Below are positions 20,401 to 31,236 of a stretch of 64,000 nt of DNA, piece after piece. The notes below the pieces were generated by a model. That model ran no database searches and was not told where the DNA came from. It was given only the letters and a program-made list of their open reading frames with translations. The DNA is from Blastocladiella emersonii ATCC 22665. Taxonomy: Eukaryota > Blastocladiomycota > Blastocladiomycetes > Blastocladiales > Blastocladiaceae. Numbering within the stretch: the first letter of the stretch is position 1; each line of letters starts with the position of its first letter. The position numbers and the translations under genes were made by a program. Location of the stretch: assembly GCA_025594325.1 (NCBI GenBank), contig JANHCV010000002.1:620001-684000 (forward strand), given 5' to 3'.

Positions 20401-22604
20401 GTTCGAGGAGAACTCGCTCGCGCGCTTCTCCATCTCGGCGCAGGGCCAGCGCGCGGGCATGACGCACAGCCCGTCGGGGCAGCTCCTGCCACCGCCGACG
20501 CAGCAGCCGGCCACCTTTGAGAAACCACCTCCGCCCGCGCCGCCGGCCCAGAACCGCGTCAGCGACTCGATGGGCTTTGGCCCCGTGAACCCGGACTTCG
20601 AGTTCGCCATGTCGCATAACCGGTCACACGCGCCGTCGCAGACTTCCGGCACGTCCATCAGCCGCGCTGAGCGGCAGCGGATCCAGGGCCGCCGCATCCT
20701 GTTCGGCCGCGTCACGCAGCCGCTGCGGCAGCCGTGGACGGTGCTGGTGCCGAGCATTCTGTTCATGGCGGCACTCATCTGCGGGTTCATCCTGTGCCTG
20801 GCGTTCACGGACGCGACGGCGCTGGTCCTGAACAAGCTCAGCACGGCGAGTCTCGGGCAGCGGCACGCGCTTGAGGTGCTCGAGTCGCTGCGCGAAATGG
20901 TCTTCGACAACATCTCGCGCGACTGGACCGACCTCGCGACGCATGTCGGTCACCTCAAGGGCGCGCTGGAGAGCGGGATCAGCCTGCTCACCGATCTCTC
21001 GCAGTGGGAGTCGGGCGCGTCGGTCGCGGCGCCGCGCCTGCGCATGCACCTCGCGCGGTTCACGAGCAACATGATCAACTTGGAGCCGCTCGACATGACG
21101 CCCGTCCAGATCTACCGGTCCGTGCTGCAGGCGGGCGCGCTCGGCATCAGCTTCTCGGCGCCGGGCAACATGACGGCGCAGGCGTTCCTGCAGGCCATCG
21201 AGCTCCGTTTCCTGACCGACAACCTCGACACGATGGTCGTCGGGCTGCGGTCCATGGCCGAGCTCAGCGTCAACGAGTACCTCCAGCTCATCAACAACTC
21301 GATCACGTACATGGTCCTCGCGGCCGCGGCCTCGGTGCTGTTCCTGTTCCTGGTCGCCGTAAGTCTCTTCTACGGGGTACGTGTCGCTAGCCGTGGGTCC
21401 CTCATCCCGACCCATGCCCCTTCGACGCGACCAGTCTCACTCACGCTGGCCTCCCATCCAAACGTGAAGGTCTTCCGCAAGTACTTCTCGAACCAGAACC
21501 ACATCCTGCGCATGCTGCAGGGCATCCCGAAGCGTGCCGCGGCCAACATGCTGACGGCCATCGAGGAGGAGATCGAGAATTTCCGCGAGGTCACGGACAT
21601 GCAGGACGACGACCTGATCGGCGCGCAGCCGAGCTCGGTCGGGATCAACGGGGCGCAGAACACGTCGACGTCGTGGACTCGCACGTCAAAGTACATGATC
21701 TGCCTGTTGTACATGATCCTGGTCGTTGGCAGCATGACGGCCGGCATGTTCCTGACGGCGCTCGCGTCGACGGAGATGACCAACGACGTGCACCGCGTCA
21801 TCCAAAGCAACTCGCGCGCGCTCAAGGTGCAGGCCATGCGCGTGTACTCGACCGAGTTCTTTGCGGCGGACGCGACCGTGGACGACTGTACGTTCTCCGC
21901 TGATCCGAACGTGAACGTGCGCAGTTCTCGACCACTCACCGCCTCGATTCACAGGGACGTGTATCCGCCAGAGCAGATCCCTGCTGTACGACCTGCAGCA
22001 GACGCACCGCGAGCTGGAGCTCGACAGCCAAGGCCTCGCCGAGATGCTGCCGGGCGAGACCATCACGCCGCGCAACTGCTCGGCCATCTCGCCCTGCGAG
22101 GGCGTGCAGCCGGACGTCCGTGTCGGGTTCACGTACGAGCTGGCCTCACTGCCGCTCAACGACGAGATCAACCGGATCATCGACACGCAGCGGCGCCTCA
22201 TCGACTTCATGGGCACCGTGGGCGCCAACCGGTCGGACTCAAACAGCGACATGTACCGGACGTGGCAGCTCGCGCTGTCACTGGCCGACGACATCCTCGC
22301 CCGCCTCGTACGCGTCAACGCCGGGCTCCGCGAGCACATGGACGAGCAGCTGTCGACGACCATCACGTTCGTCGGGATTATGTTCGGGCTGACCATGGTC
22401 GCGAGCGTCGCGAGTCTCGCCATCTACTACGCGTTCGGCGTGCTGCGGCTGCGGCGCGAGGCGCGGGTTATCGTCATGATCCTGTTCATGCTCCCGCCGC
22501 AGGTGACCAAGGACGTGGGCGAGATCGGCAAGTTCATCGAGACCAACGGGCTCGCGCTCGAGGCCATGTCCGAAGGGCGCATCGGGAGCGTGGCAGCGGA
22601 CTGA
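17482..22604 (+). CDS. Large multi-span TmcB-like membrane protein
   Basis: Nine exons: 17482-17682, 17759-17900, 17965-18257, 18332-19232, 19297-19607, 19684-19933, 19992-21376, 21470-21887 and 21955-22604, encoding about 1516 aa. The intron 21377-21469 is a multiple of three and could be retained. The N-terminal third has about six membrane segments (ALVGVFTAVVLMGIVSVL, LLFTALSIPILNMLLIGL). A middle region follows with TPR-like repeats (VSLGLQLLERGLIEFPKDP; NPRDKTTLRSYAQYL), the feature that names TmcB/TmcC proteins. The C-terminal half holds two similar modules, each two membrane helices flanking an outside loop of about 150-190 residues. Proteins of this build are numerous in zoosporic fungi, and I infer a sensory or signalling role. 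Family recognition is from memory of its pattern. Confidence 0.7.
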
Positions 22605-22935
22605 TTCGCTGTGTACCATTAGAAGATGTACCACACTTTTCTAGATCCTTGGCTTGATGGTCTTCATCGCGCTACGCTGCTCCTCGCCATCGTCACACTT
22701 GGGCGGTGGCCCCCGCCACGTGGATCCCGGCCACAGTGACACGCGGCTTGAGCAGGGAACCCCTGGCTTGAGCGTCGCGTATTCACGCGGGTGGCGCAGC
22801 GCGCTATAAGCTTGCCCATGGACACGCAAACTGCAATTGAAAGACAATCTATCACATCACTCAAGGATTACACGAACAGTAAACAAAGTTGGGCGCGAGG
22901 TCACAACGTTGTGTCTGCATCGTGCGTCGCTGGCC
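22605..22935. other. Convergent intergenic spacer
   Basis: 331 nt between two convergent stop codons. GTGGCGCAGCGCG at 22791-22803 is one of the recurring motif copies. No ORF is supported. Confidence 0.5.
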
Positions 22936-25267
22936 CTAGACGCGGCCTGTGGCCACGACGACCAAGTCGCCCTTGCGGCCCGACTGGTGGACTTTGACGG
23001 ACGATGCACTCGAGACCGCCATCTGCTTCGATTCGACACTGAGCACATCCAACGACGAGTCGCCGGGGACCACGCCGTGCTTGACACCGCGCGACCGAAG
23101 CCCGAGCAGGTTGAGCACGCCCTTGAGCGCACGGACGGGCGCCGAGGATGGTTTCTACACGCCGCCGAGCGGTGATCGGGTCAGTATCCCGAGACGGCCA
23201 TGAGGAAGGAGATCGTACCTTGCTGCGAGAACCAGTCGAGTAGCGAACGCTGCTCGTGTCCGCGACCGATGGCGAAGCGCCGTCGTCCGAGGCCCGCGCC
23301 TGCGCGGGAAGGTCGGAAGGGCGATTAGTCGATGTGGTGTTCACTGAACGCGCGGATGAGCTGGCCGTGGGCCCGACCTCGGCTGTCGACGGAAGAACGG
23401 GGTGCGCCGGAACAAGAGCAGGTGCGGGAGCCGAGTCGAGCGTGGCGGAGGCGACGGCCGCGGTCTCGGAATGCCCAGCGGCACCCGTGGTGATGCTCGA
23501 CTCGACGCCCGCGTTCGTGGCGCGAGCGTCCGTGGCCGTTGGCGAAGGCTCGGCGAGCGCGTTGCGCGCCAGAGCGGAGACGTGCTCCGTACCAGTGACC
23601 GAGCGAGGAGCGTCAAAGGCGTCGATGAGCGCCGAGAGGTCGAGCTCGCCCGTGGACCCGATCCGGAGCGGCGCAAACGGCGCGGTGGGGACGGTGGGCG
23701 GCTCGAGCGGCGCGTCGACCTGAACCGTGTCGTGGTCGCCCGAAACGCAGTCCTTGGGCGTCTCGAGGAGCGACATGTCGAGACCTGGAAGTACCGGTGG
23801 GGCGACGCCGAGGTCGCACGCGTCGGCGGCGTCGACGACCGTGCCCGAGTCGACGGGCTTGATGATGCTGGCCGCGTCCGAGGCAGCGAGAGTAAAAGTG
23901 GTAGATGCCGAGTCGACCGAGTTGCTCGCGACGGCGGCGGGCTCGATGATGGGCGCGACCCAGTCGAGCGTCGCGAGGTCGACCTCGTTCGTGGTCGCGG
24001 CGCGAGTCGGGCACACGGCGGCCGAGATATCGTCGGCGGCGGCCGTCCAGCCGATGGCCGAGAAGTCTGCGCCGAGGTCTGCGCCGTCCATGGCGAGCTC
24101 CTCGTCGTCGTCGGCCGCCGACTCCGTGTCCGTGCACGAGTCGGACTCGCACTCGTCCTGCAGCAGCTCGAAACGCGCGAGCGTCGGCGAAAAGGCCGAG
24201 CAGAACACCGACTCATAGTCGGGCTTGGGCTTGCCGAGGAATCGCGGCATGATGTGGGGCTCGACCTCAGCGACTGGGCCGGGGATAGGCATCGTGCCGT
24301 GGTGGTCGCGGCCGAGCCCGGGCGTGAAGAACGCGTTGGTCGTCTCGGCGCCGTCGGGGTGGTCGAGGTCGGCGCACGGGTGGTACGTCATGGGAAGCGT
24401 CGGATGGCCCTTGAACTCGGGGAAGAGGAGGGCCCACGTCATGTTGAAGGCCGTGAGAGTAGGCGAGTAGCCGCGAGTGGTCGACGACGAATGGACCGAG
24501 ACGGAAAAGTAGATGCACGTCGAGACCGCGTAGATGTGCTCGGGCTGGACGAAGGCCTCGACGATCATGCTGAGCGTCGCGTCGCGGAGGCTGACCGAGA
24601 AGTAGCAGCGCACGGTGATGCACTCGGGCGAGCCGACCGAGTCCATCAGGGCGAAGAAGTTGGTGCCCGCGGCAAAGTGCGCATCGACAAAGTACGAAAC
24701 GTCACCGGTACACTTGTCGAGCATGGCTTGGTACGCGTGCGTGAGGACCGGCGAGCCGAGACGCGACTCGCGGACGAGGAAGCGCGTGAGGCTGGCCGGG
24801 CACCAGAGCGCCGAGGCCACGAGGTCGGCGAGATCGATACCGCCAGCGCGGGCCGCGCGGAAGCAGGCCAGATCGATGGCCGAGGAAGCGCCCGAGAAGA
24901 GAGCGAGCCCGGCCGATGCCGACGACGACAAGAACTGCTGCCCGTGGTGAAGCCCGTGAATGCGAGAAGTAAAGCCCGCGAGCATGGCCGAGCAAAGGTC
25001 AGACACCGGGGCGGCGGCAGCCAGGCCGCGAAGCGTGCCGACGAGAGGATCAAACGAGGCCAGCTTGAGGCACACGCGGGGGAGCGCGAAGACGAGATGC
25101 GCGACGACGGTCGCGAGCAGCTCAACCGGGTGTACATAGTAGCAGATCGCGTCGACGGTCAGGGGCGCGATGGCCGAGTGGACAACGGCGACGGCCTCCA
25201 TGAGGAAAAAGAAGACGTGCACGAGCAGGTACTCGAACACGACTTTGTCCTCCATGGTGGCGAACAT
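22936..25267 (-). CDS. Unknown 755-aa protein with hydrophobic N terminus and disordered C terminus
   Basis: Two exons, 25267-23219 and 23154-22936, joined across a 64-nt intron (GTACGA...GTGTAG, phase 0). I chose the ATG at 25267 (MFATMEDKVV) because the upstream frame is open but looks like untranslated sequence. Residues 8-60 contain one or two hydrophobic stretches (VFEYLLVHVFFFLMEAVAVV; VELLATVVAHLVFALP), so a membrane or organelle association is likely. Residues 60-400 look folded, with Cys and aromatic positions spread through. Residues 400-680 are acidic, Ser/Ala/Thr-rich and probably disordered. The small last exon adds a basic tail ending in GDLVVVATGRV. I do not recognise the family. 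Confidence 0.65.
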
Positions 25268-26844
25268 GGTGGTAGCAGCCGATGAGGCGCACGAGGCCGG
25301 GGGCGAGGCGGTCCGGGAACGGAACACGGAACGGCGGCGATGGCGCGGCGGCGGCGGCGGTAGTGATCCGAGCGGGATCTGGCTGTACTGACAGGTACAG
25401 CTACGTTGATATGTAGCGAAGGTCTTGGGGGTGAACAGTCGTAGTCCACGGATCTCGATACATTCAACGAGGGGCAGGAGAGAGGGGGCCACGGGGGACC
25501 GGTTCGACTATAGCTGACTTGGCCCGAGCGCTAGCCCGCGATCACACAGCACTGCCGGCAGTGCAAGGTGGGATACATGGCGAACGACTGACTGGAACGC
25601 ACCGGCGCCGCCAGCCACCGAGCGGTTCCCGTTGAGAGTGGGCGACGGACTGGCGCGCGCCGCAGCAGCGATGGGGTGTCATGATGATTCATCGCCCCAG
25701 TAGCCGTTGCGCTAGGTTGGCGCTGGTCCGTGTGCGTCTCGCACGGTTGAGTTCGCGAGCGACAAGTGCGCGAGGTGCGAGTGTGTGCGGAGCGCTCGAG
25801 CGTTCGCTGCATGTCCCCCACTTTGATTTTCACGCCCGCCGGGTCGCGAGGCATCCACGCTCCCTGAACGCTAGCACGACTGATCGGGTAGGCGGCGTAC
25901 TGAGGTCGATCGTGGATGCCACGACGAAAGCCGGGCAGCGGGTCGCCGGGCGGTGCCCGAGATGAGCGACGCGGGCGTGCGACGTTAGAGGTGGCTTAGC
26001 CCGCCGCCGACTTGTCAGCGGCCGCTCACCTTGGCCCTCCGCTGATGCGATCACACACCCCTCCCATGAAGACGACATGAAATCGCATGAAGAGACATGC
26101 TGCAATCGCACCCGCGGACCATGGACAGTGCACCGCGGGTCCGTGTAAGGTCGCTGAGCCGCGCGAGCCGATGGCTCCAACGAGTGTCCTCGACCGGTCC
26201 ATGAAGCTCGACGCACGGCGGCGACCACGTCGCTCGGATGATGATGAAACTCGGCCGATGGTTGGTCTCGACTGAGAGAGTCGATGTGCACGGTGCCGCG
26301 AGGCCGTTGCGCCAAGTGCACTCCATCCGCTTCATGACACCGACCTGATCCAACCTCGATGCCTCTTCGACTTCTTCACGCGCGCTCGAACATCTTGCTC
26401 GTTATCCAAACCCACGCGTGCGGTGTGAGACGGGTGAATCATGAGGGACAGACGCGTCGGCCCGCCGCGTCCTCCCGCTCACGCGTCAAGATATGAGGGA
26501 TCGTCGACCGGTGCGCGCACAACGCTCATTGTTCTGTCCTCTCGGATCCGCGTTGCTGCGCTGTCCGTGCGAGCGATCTTCGCGTGGAGCCACGAAACGT
26601 GCCCAAGGGTCCGCCAACGTGCTTGTCTTTGAGCAACTACTGTCGGCCGCCTCACGATTCGATCAGTACCAGGTGATTCTCTCGAGGCTTCCTCACCCCT
26701 TGCTCTTCGCAGTCGGAGGAATGCGCAGCCGTTGCGCTCGACGCTGTGGTCGACGCGTTGCGCCACACGGAGCGCCACGTTCATCTCGACCCGGTCCGCT
26801 CAACCCTCCGCCTTGACTGCCTTCACACCGTTACCTTGACCGCC
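25268..26844. other. Gene-poor intergenic stretch
   Basis: Nearly 1.6 kb without a convincing ORF in any frame. GTGGCGCAACGCGT occurs on the minus strand at 26753-26766, just upstream of the pseudogene pair that follows. I see no RNA gene or element ends. Confidence 0.5.
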
Positions 26845-27395
26845 ATGTCACTCGATGCAATCTACATGCAGCGCCAGCGCAACCGTGTCGCCGACTCGCA
26901 GGAAGCGGATGTGCCACCCGCGTCCGACGCTCTGCGGGCTGCCCCGACTCGGTCCGCGCGAAGCCGCCGTGTTGGCATCCACGCAGTCCGACTTCACCGG
27001 TGCGGGTCGCGCCGTACACGGTCACGCCCGTGAGGGGCCCGTCGGACTGCTTGACGCACCGTGAGACCGAGGCTGAGGCAATCTCTTCGCCGCTGCGTGG
27101 TGTTGCAGCAGAACCAGCAATCCGTTGCAGAAGCGACGACTGAGCTCGGCGTGCAGGCCCAGGGGCTGGACTCGCAGGTTGCGGCGTGGGGTTCGTGCTG
27201 CAGGGTCACAACTAGTCTTTCATGGTACTCGCGCGCCGTCCTCGCGTCATCCGGCGCACCGATGTTCACGACGTCGCACGCTTGTAGGAGCTCGGCAACC
27301 TTGAGCACCGCGCGCGTAATCACGCACAAGGTCGCCGTCGTGCGACGGCGCTCGCTCGGGTCACCGTTCCCGCGAAGCTTGAGTTGACGAAGTAG
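26845..27395 (+). pseudogene. Decayed copy of the BLOC1S1-like gene
   Basis: It begins MSLDAIY-QRQR as in the gene at 6104 and follows it to the stop at 27393-27395. All exons are recognisable (QENQQSV, then QVAAWGS, then ELGNLEH). Intron sequences are still present, for example the last intron, bounded by ATG|GTACTC and TTGTAG|GAGCTCGG. Frameshifts and stops break every exon junction region. Intron retention shows this arose by DNA duplication, not by reverse transcription of an mRNA. Confidence 0.8.
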
Positions 27396-27440
27396 CAGAG
27401 AGTACACGTACTCGTTCATGCCGCCCCGATCTGCTGATTC

Positions 27441-27645
27441 ATGGTGTACCTTGAGTTCGCGGACGTGACGGTGTCAGTCCTGACCAAGCTCGGCACTGCG
27501 AGTCTCGTGCAGTCGTACGCGCTCGAGGTGCACGAGTCGCTCGGGGTGCTCAAGCTGCAGCGCGAGGCGAGACCGTGGGTGCGACAAGTTCATCGAGCTC
27601 AAGGCCATGCCCGGAGAGCGCGTCGGAAGTGTGGCGGCGGACTGA
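27441..27645 (+). pseudogene. Fused fragments of the TmcB-like gene
   Basis: The first part (27441-27548; FADVTVSVLTKLGTASLVQ, ALEVHESL) matches the TmcB-like gene at about 20794-20890. It then joins directly to sequence matching 22438-22468 (GVLKLQREA) and then to the last exon end (KFIE, ...GSVAAD, stop at 27643-27645). About 1.5 kb of the parent is missing at the first junction and a shorter stretch at the second. It lies 45 nt after the BLOC1S1 pseudogene. Confidence 0.75.
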
Positions 27646-27685
27646 TTCAGCGTGTGTCATCAAAACGGACGATATCTATACTCTG

Positions 27686-28532
27686 CTAGAGCTTGATAGC
27701 CTTGATCGACCCGACCTTCCGCCACATGGCAACGACCTCCGTCGACGGCCGCTGTCCCGGCGCGCGTGCCTCGTAGTCAGGCTCGCACCCGAGCGCAATG
27801 CTCGCGAGGTGGATGCAGAACCCGGCCGTGAGTCCCCACACGCGGAACAGCTCATCTTCATCACCCCCACTGGCCGCCGGCCACGGCACCATGAACTCGT
27901 GGAACCGCCACGTCTGGCCAAGCCAGTGCATCTCGAAGCTCGAGTGGTGCGGCCCGTCGACGACAAAGGCGGCGAGCGGGACGCAGAAGATGGCGGCGAC
28001 CTCGTCGTCGCTCGCGCGCAGGCGCGACGCGATCAACGACTCGGCGGTGCTCCGCCCCGCGTCGTCGGCGAACAGGTGCGCGACGACGGGCACGACGAGC
28101 GAGTTGATCCGCGACACGTTGGCGTGCAGCGTCGTCAGGTACGTCGCGTCGTGCGGCGACAGGCCGATCTCCTCCTCGGCCTCACGCAGCGCTGTCGCGA
28201 GGATGGAGCGGTCGCTCGGGTCCCACTTGCCGCCCGGGAAGCACACTTCGCCGGCTGGTGGTATGCGAGAAAACAACGGCGCGCGTAAGTTACGCTCGAA
28301 GCGGCGGACATTGGCGAAGCGCACCGTGTGACCGCAGCTTGGCCGAGCGCAGCGTCAGCAGGGCACACAGGCCGCGGGTGCGGCAGTGGATGAGGCCCGC
28401 GAGCACGCCGGCCTTGTTGGGTTTCTCGTAGTCGTCCGGGTACGCCGGGTGCCGCTTGAGCCGGTCGAGGGCGGCGCGCACGTCGGCGGCGGAGGTCGGG
28501 TTGGCCGTCACGGGCGATTCATTGGCGTTCAT
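27686..28532 (-). CDS. Nudix hydrolase, coenzyme A diphosphatase type
   Basis: Two exons, 28532-28325 and 28254-27686, joined at a phase-1 70-nt intron (GTGCGC...ACCAG), give 258 aa. The intron splits the family signature, and splicing restores LRSHAGEVCFPGGKWDPSD, matching the CoA-pyrophosphatase motif that precedes the Nudix box. The Nudix box reads GGKWDPSDRSILATALREAEE followed by EIGL; Asp at the usual first Glu position is normal for this subfamily (NUDT7/NUDT8/Pcd1). The reaction is CoA or oxidised CoA to 3',5'-ADP and 4'-phosphopantetheine. The C terminus ends AIKL, which could act as a weak peroxisomal targeting signal but is not a canonical SKL. The GTG codon at 28622 is upstream but the first ATG is at 28532. 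Confidence 0.88.
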
Positions 28533-28757
28533 TTGCGATGTGTTGCATTCGGATTCGGAGTCAGGGATGGGTGGAGGAGAGCGAGGGTTGAGGAGAGTGG
28601 CAAGTGGCAGCTCGAGCGCCACGGCGCGACGCGTTCCCGCTCACGCGCCGCCACCGCGACGGTGCAGAGCCTCCTCACACGCCACCGGTGAGACTTGAGC
28701 GAAAAGCCCGACGGGCAACCTCTTACAGCATTGATATAGATATACAGTCACACACAT

Positions 28758-29447
28758 TCACCGCATGCCCCACGCGAGCGGCACACTCGACGGCGCCGCC
28801 GACGACGAGCTGGCGGACGGCGCGAGCCACGAGAAGAGCGACCCGGACCGGCGGAGCTCCTGGAACGACGACGACGCAGGCGGTGCCAGTTGAGGTGTTG
28901 GTGGCGGGCGTGGTGGAGGGTACGTCGCAGCCGAGACCGGGATGGGGATGGGGATGGGCGAGACCGAGGCGGAGGCGATGTCGCTCGGCGCGACCCAGCC
29001 CGAGGCCGCCGGGTCTGGCTTCGAGTCGGGGGTGCCGTTGGCCACGGACCCGCTGGTCCAACACGAGACGTGGCGCGACCGGCCCGAGCTGGACGGTGCG
29101 CGGCGTGGCGAGGCGAGCGGGCTCGATGCGGCCGCCACCGTTCGTGGGTCGTGGCCGGGCGCGACGACAGATTCGGCGAGGTCTGCATCGAGTTGTTGCG
29201 GTTCTCCTCCTTCATCGTCTCCGTCACCCTCGTCGCCGTCGTCGGGTAGCCGGACGCGGTGAAAGTGCTCGGGGGTGGCGGCTCGCGCGGACCCCGGAAT
29301 CGGGATGGGCGCGGTGGCGGCGGCACCGGGGCCTGCAGCGACGGGTGCCGCTTCGCCGGCGACGGGCGACGGGGCCTGGTCGTGCGCGGCGCTGCTCTTG
29401 CGGCGGCGAAGGCCGCGCGCCGAGACGTGGTATCCGGAGCCGAGCAT
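28758..29447 (-). CDS. Hypothetical Pro/Ser/Ala-rich protein
   Basis: 229-aa ORF from the first ATG in a longer open frame. The product is low complexity: Pro/Ala/Ser throughout, an acidic Gly/Asp stretch in the middle, and a repeated PIPIP element (twice). There is one short hydrophobic patch (SGSLFSWLAP) near the end. ORFs on the opposite strand in the same interval have similar composition, so the coding strand is uncertain. No function is assignable. Confidence 0.35.
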   Translation of the reverse strand: MLGSGYHVSARGLRRRKSSAAHDQAPSPVAGEAAPVAAGPGAAATAPIPIPGSARAATPEHFHRVRLPDDGDEGDGDDEGGEPQQLDADLAESVVAPGHDPRTVAAASSPLASPRRAPSSSGRSRHVSCWTSGSVANGTPDSKPDPAASGWVAPSDIASASVSPIPIPIPVSAATYPPPRPPPTPQLAPPASSSFQELRRSGSLFSWLAPSASSSSAAPSSVPLAWGMR

Positions 29448-29835
29448 GGTAGTTACAGGCGGCGGCGATGGACGGCTCGCGGGAGAGATTGCATGGGGTG
29501 GCGGACGCCGATGTGGTGTGGGTACATGGACAGCGTTGGAAAGCGGGAGAGCGAGGACTCGAGAGCGCAGGACCGTGGGCCGCGGGCCGCCGGGGTCCTC
29601 GTGCTCGGCGGCGAAGGCGAGCGAGCGGCTTGATGAGGGCCGTGATGCTGGGTGGCCCCACGCGCGCGCAGTGCCAAAATTAGCACGCGTTTTCTTCCGA
29701 GTAGGACGCGTCGGCACCGCGCGCGTGAGTCGTGTGGGACTCTTGCCCTCTCCCGAGGACCGCGATCAACCAATGTCATAAACGAATGTATTTATGTATC
29801 CCGCTAGGCTGGCTCGGCTGCCTTTCCTCGACGCT

Positions 29836-31236
29836 CTAGTGCAACTCGCGCAGCGGCGGGAGAGCAAGTCCAGCGGCAGCACGGGGGCCTCCGAAGCTGG
29901 AGGCGGACGAGCGCGCTGGATCCCGCTCCCGACGCAAGCCTGGCCCGAGGAGAGGCGCTGCTGCTTGGTGGTCTGAGAAGCGGCCAGCGACATGGCCGAG
30001 GCCGCCCTGCTGCACAGCGCGGGGCTGTTCCGATGGCCGCGGCGCAGCGGACGCTGGCCCTGAGCTCCACCGTGGGGCACTGCGCAATGGGAGCGAGGAC
30101 GCGTTCTCGCCGTCAACGAGCGTCGTATGCGGGACTTCGGCGGCAGACGGCAGATCGACGTCGGAGCGCGTGAGGGTGTACAGCCAGCGCTGCGATGCGA
30201 TACCGCTGCCTGCGCCAATCTCGTTCAACGGGGTGAGACAGGGCGACTTGATGTGCTGAGCACTGCCACCGAGATCCGCGACGACGTTGACGCGCGGCGT
30301 TCGCAGCGCCGGCTCGACAAGGGCAGGAACCGCTGGCGAATGGCAACGGACTGCTTCTGACTCGCTACCGCCGCCGAGCTCGAGTGCCGCCTCGGGTCCG
30401 TCCAGCCGCGCCTTGTGCGCGAGCGCTTCCGAGAGCTGCGAGGTAAGCTTGGACGATGCAAGGACCATGATCGTCGCGTGGACCATCCACAGAATCCGCG
30501 CTTCCGAGGTCCACGTCCCGTCCTCGATGTCAGCAACCGCACACGCAATGAGGGAGCCGCACACGGCGGCCGACGCGAGGAACGACAAGAGCACGAGCCA
30601 CGGGCCGGGCTGGCCGGCGGGGTTGGGCAGGCCAAACACGTGCGCGTAGCGCCGCCACGAGTAGACGTACATGGCGGCGAGCACGAGGTCGACGGCAATG
30701 AAGAGCACTTCGGCGGAGATCATGTAGCTCGCGTTGCACGAGTCCGGGTCGGCCGCGGTCCCGCCACGCGGAGCAACGCACAGCAGCTGCGGCAGGTAGT
30801 ACCCTGCGATGCCGAGCCACGGGAGCAGATACACGGCGACCATGGCCGCCGCGGCGATCCGGCGGTTGGCCTTGCGCGCCCACGCCGGCGGCAGCGCGGC
30901 GAGGATGCGCCACAGCGCGAGGTACATGTGCAGGTTGACCAGGGTCGAGTACGTGGTGAAGTCGAGCACGCTGAGAGCGCACCACGACCAGTAGAAGACG
31001 CCGTTCTCCTCGCGATCCGCGAACAGGTATGCCACGATCTGGATCGTGGCCGAGACGACTCCGATGCCGACAAGCAGGCGCTGGGCAAGGAGGACGCGGG
31101 CCAGGCTCGGTGGCAAGCGAAGGCGGGGCAGGGTCCGGAGCGCGACGAAAGCGGCGGTGGCGACCGCGACTGCGTACACGCAGAGCGCGGCGATGACGTT
31201 GCTGCTCGACCACTGGGGAACGACAAACTCGGGCAT
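29836..31236 (-). CDS. Seven-span membrane protein, GPCR-like topology
   Basis: 466-aa single-exon ORF with ATG at 31236. Hydrophobic segments lie at about residues 13-33, 47-72, 80-108, 127-147, 172-194, 208-233 and 246-266, then a cytosolic tail of about 200 residues rich in Ser, Pro and Ala. A possible N-glycosylation site (CNAS) sits in the loop before segment five. The order of short N terminus, seven spans and long tail resembles fungal GPCR-like proteins, but I see no DRY, NPxxY or rhodopsin Lys motif. The tail may contain an unrecognised intron. The receptor idea is inference from topology only. Confidence 0.65.
   Translation of the reverse strand: MPEFVVPQWSSSNVIAALCVYAVAVATAAFVALRTLPRLRLPPSLARVLLAQRLLVGIGVVSATIQIVAYLFADREENGVFYWSWCALSVLDFTTYSTLVNLHMYLALWRILAALPPAWARKANRRIAAAAMVAVYLLPWLGIAGYYLPQLLCVAPRGGTAADPDSCNASYMISAEVLFIAVDLVLAAMYVYSWRRYAHVFGLPNPAGQPGPWLVLLSFLASAAVCGSLIACAVADIEDGTWTSEARILWMVHATIMVLASSKLTSQLSEALAHKARLDGPEAALELGGGSESEAVRCHSPAVPALVEPALRTPRVNVVADLGGSAQHIKSPCLTPLNEIGAGSGIASQRWLYTLTRSDVDLPSAAEVPHTTLVDGENASSLPLRSAPRWSSGPASAAPRPSEQPRAVQQGGLGHVAGRFSDHQAAAPLLGPGLRRERDPARSSASSFGGPRAAAGLALPPLRELH

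Noticed and set aside
21377-21469. Certain intron in the TmcB-like gene
   Set aside because: Length is a multiple of three with no internal stop and the acceptor is GAAG, so it may be retained. It is used in the model but not claimed as certain.
23402-25285. 627-codon plus-strand ORF opposite the unknown 755-aa gene
   Set aside because: Arg/Gly/Glu-rich with no hydrophobic core; the minus-strand product has normal composition and a good intron.
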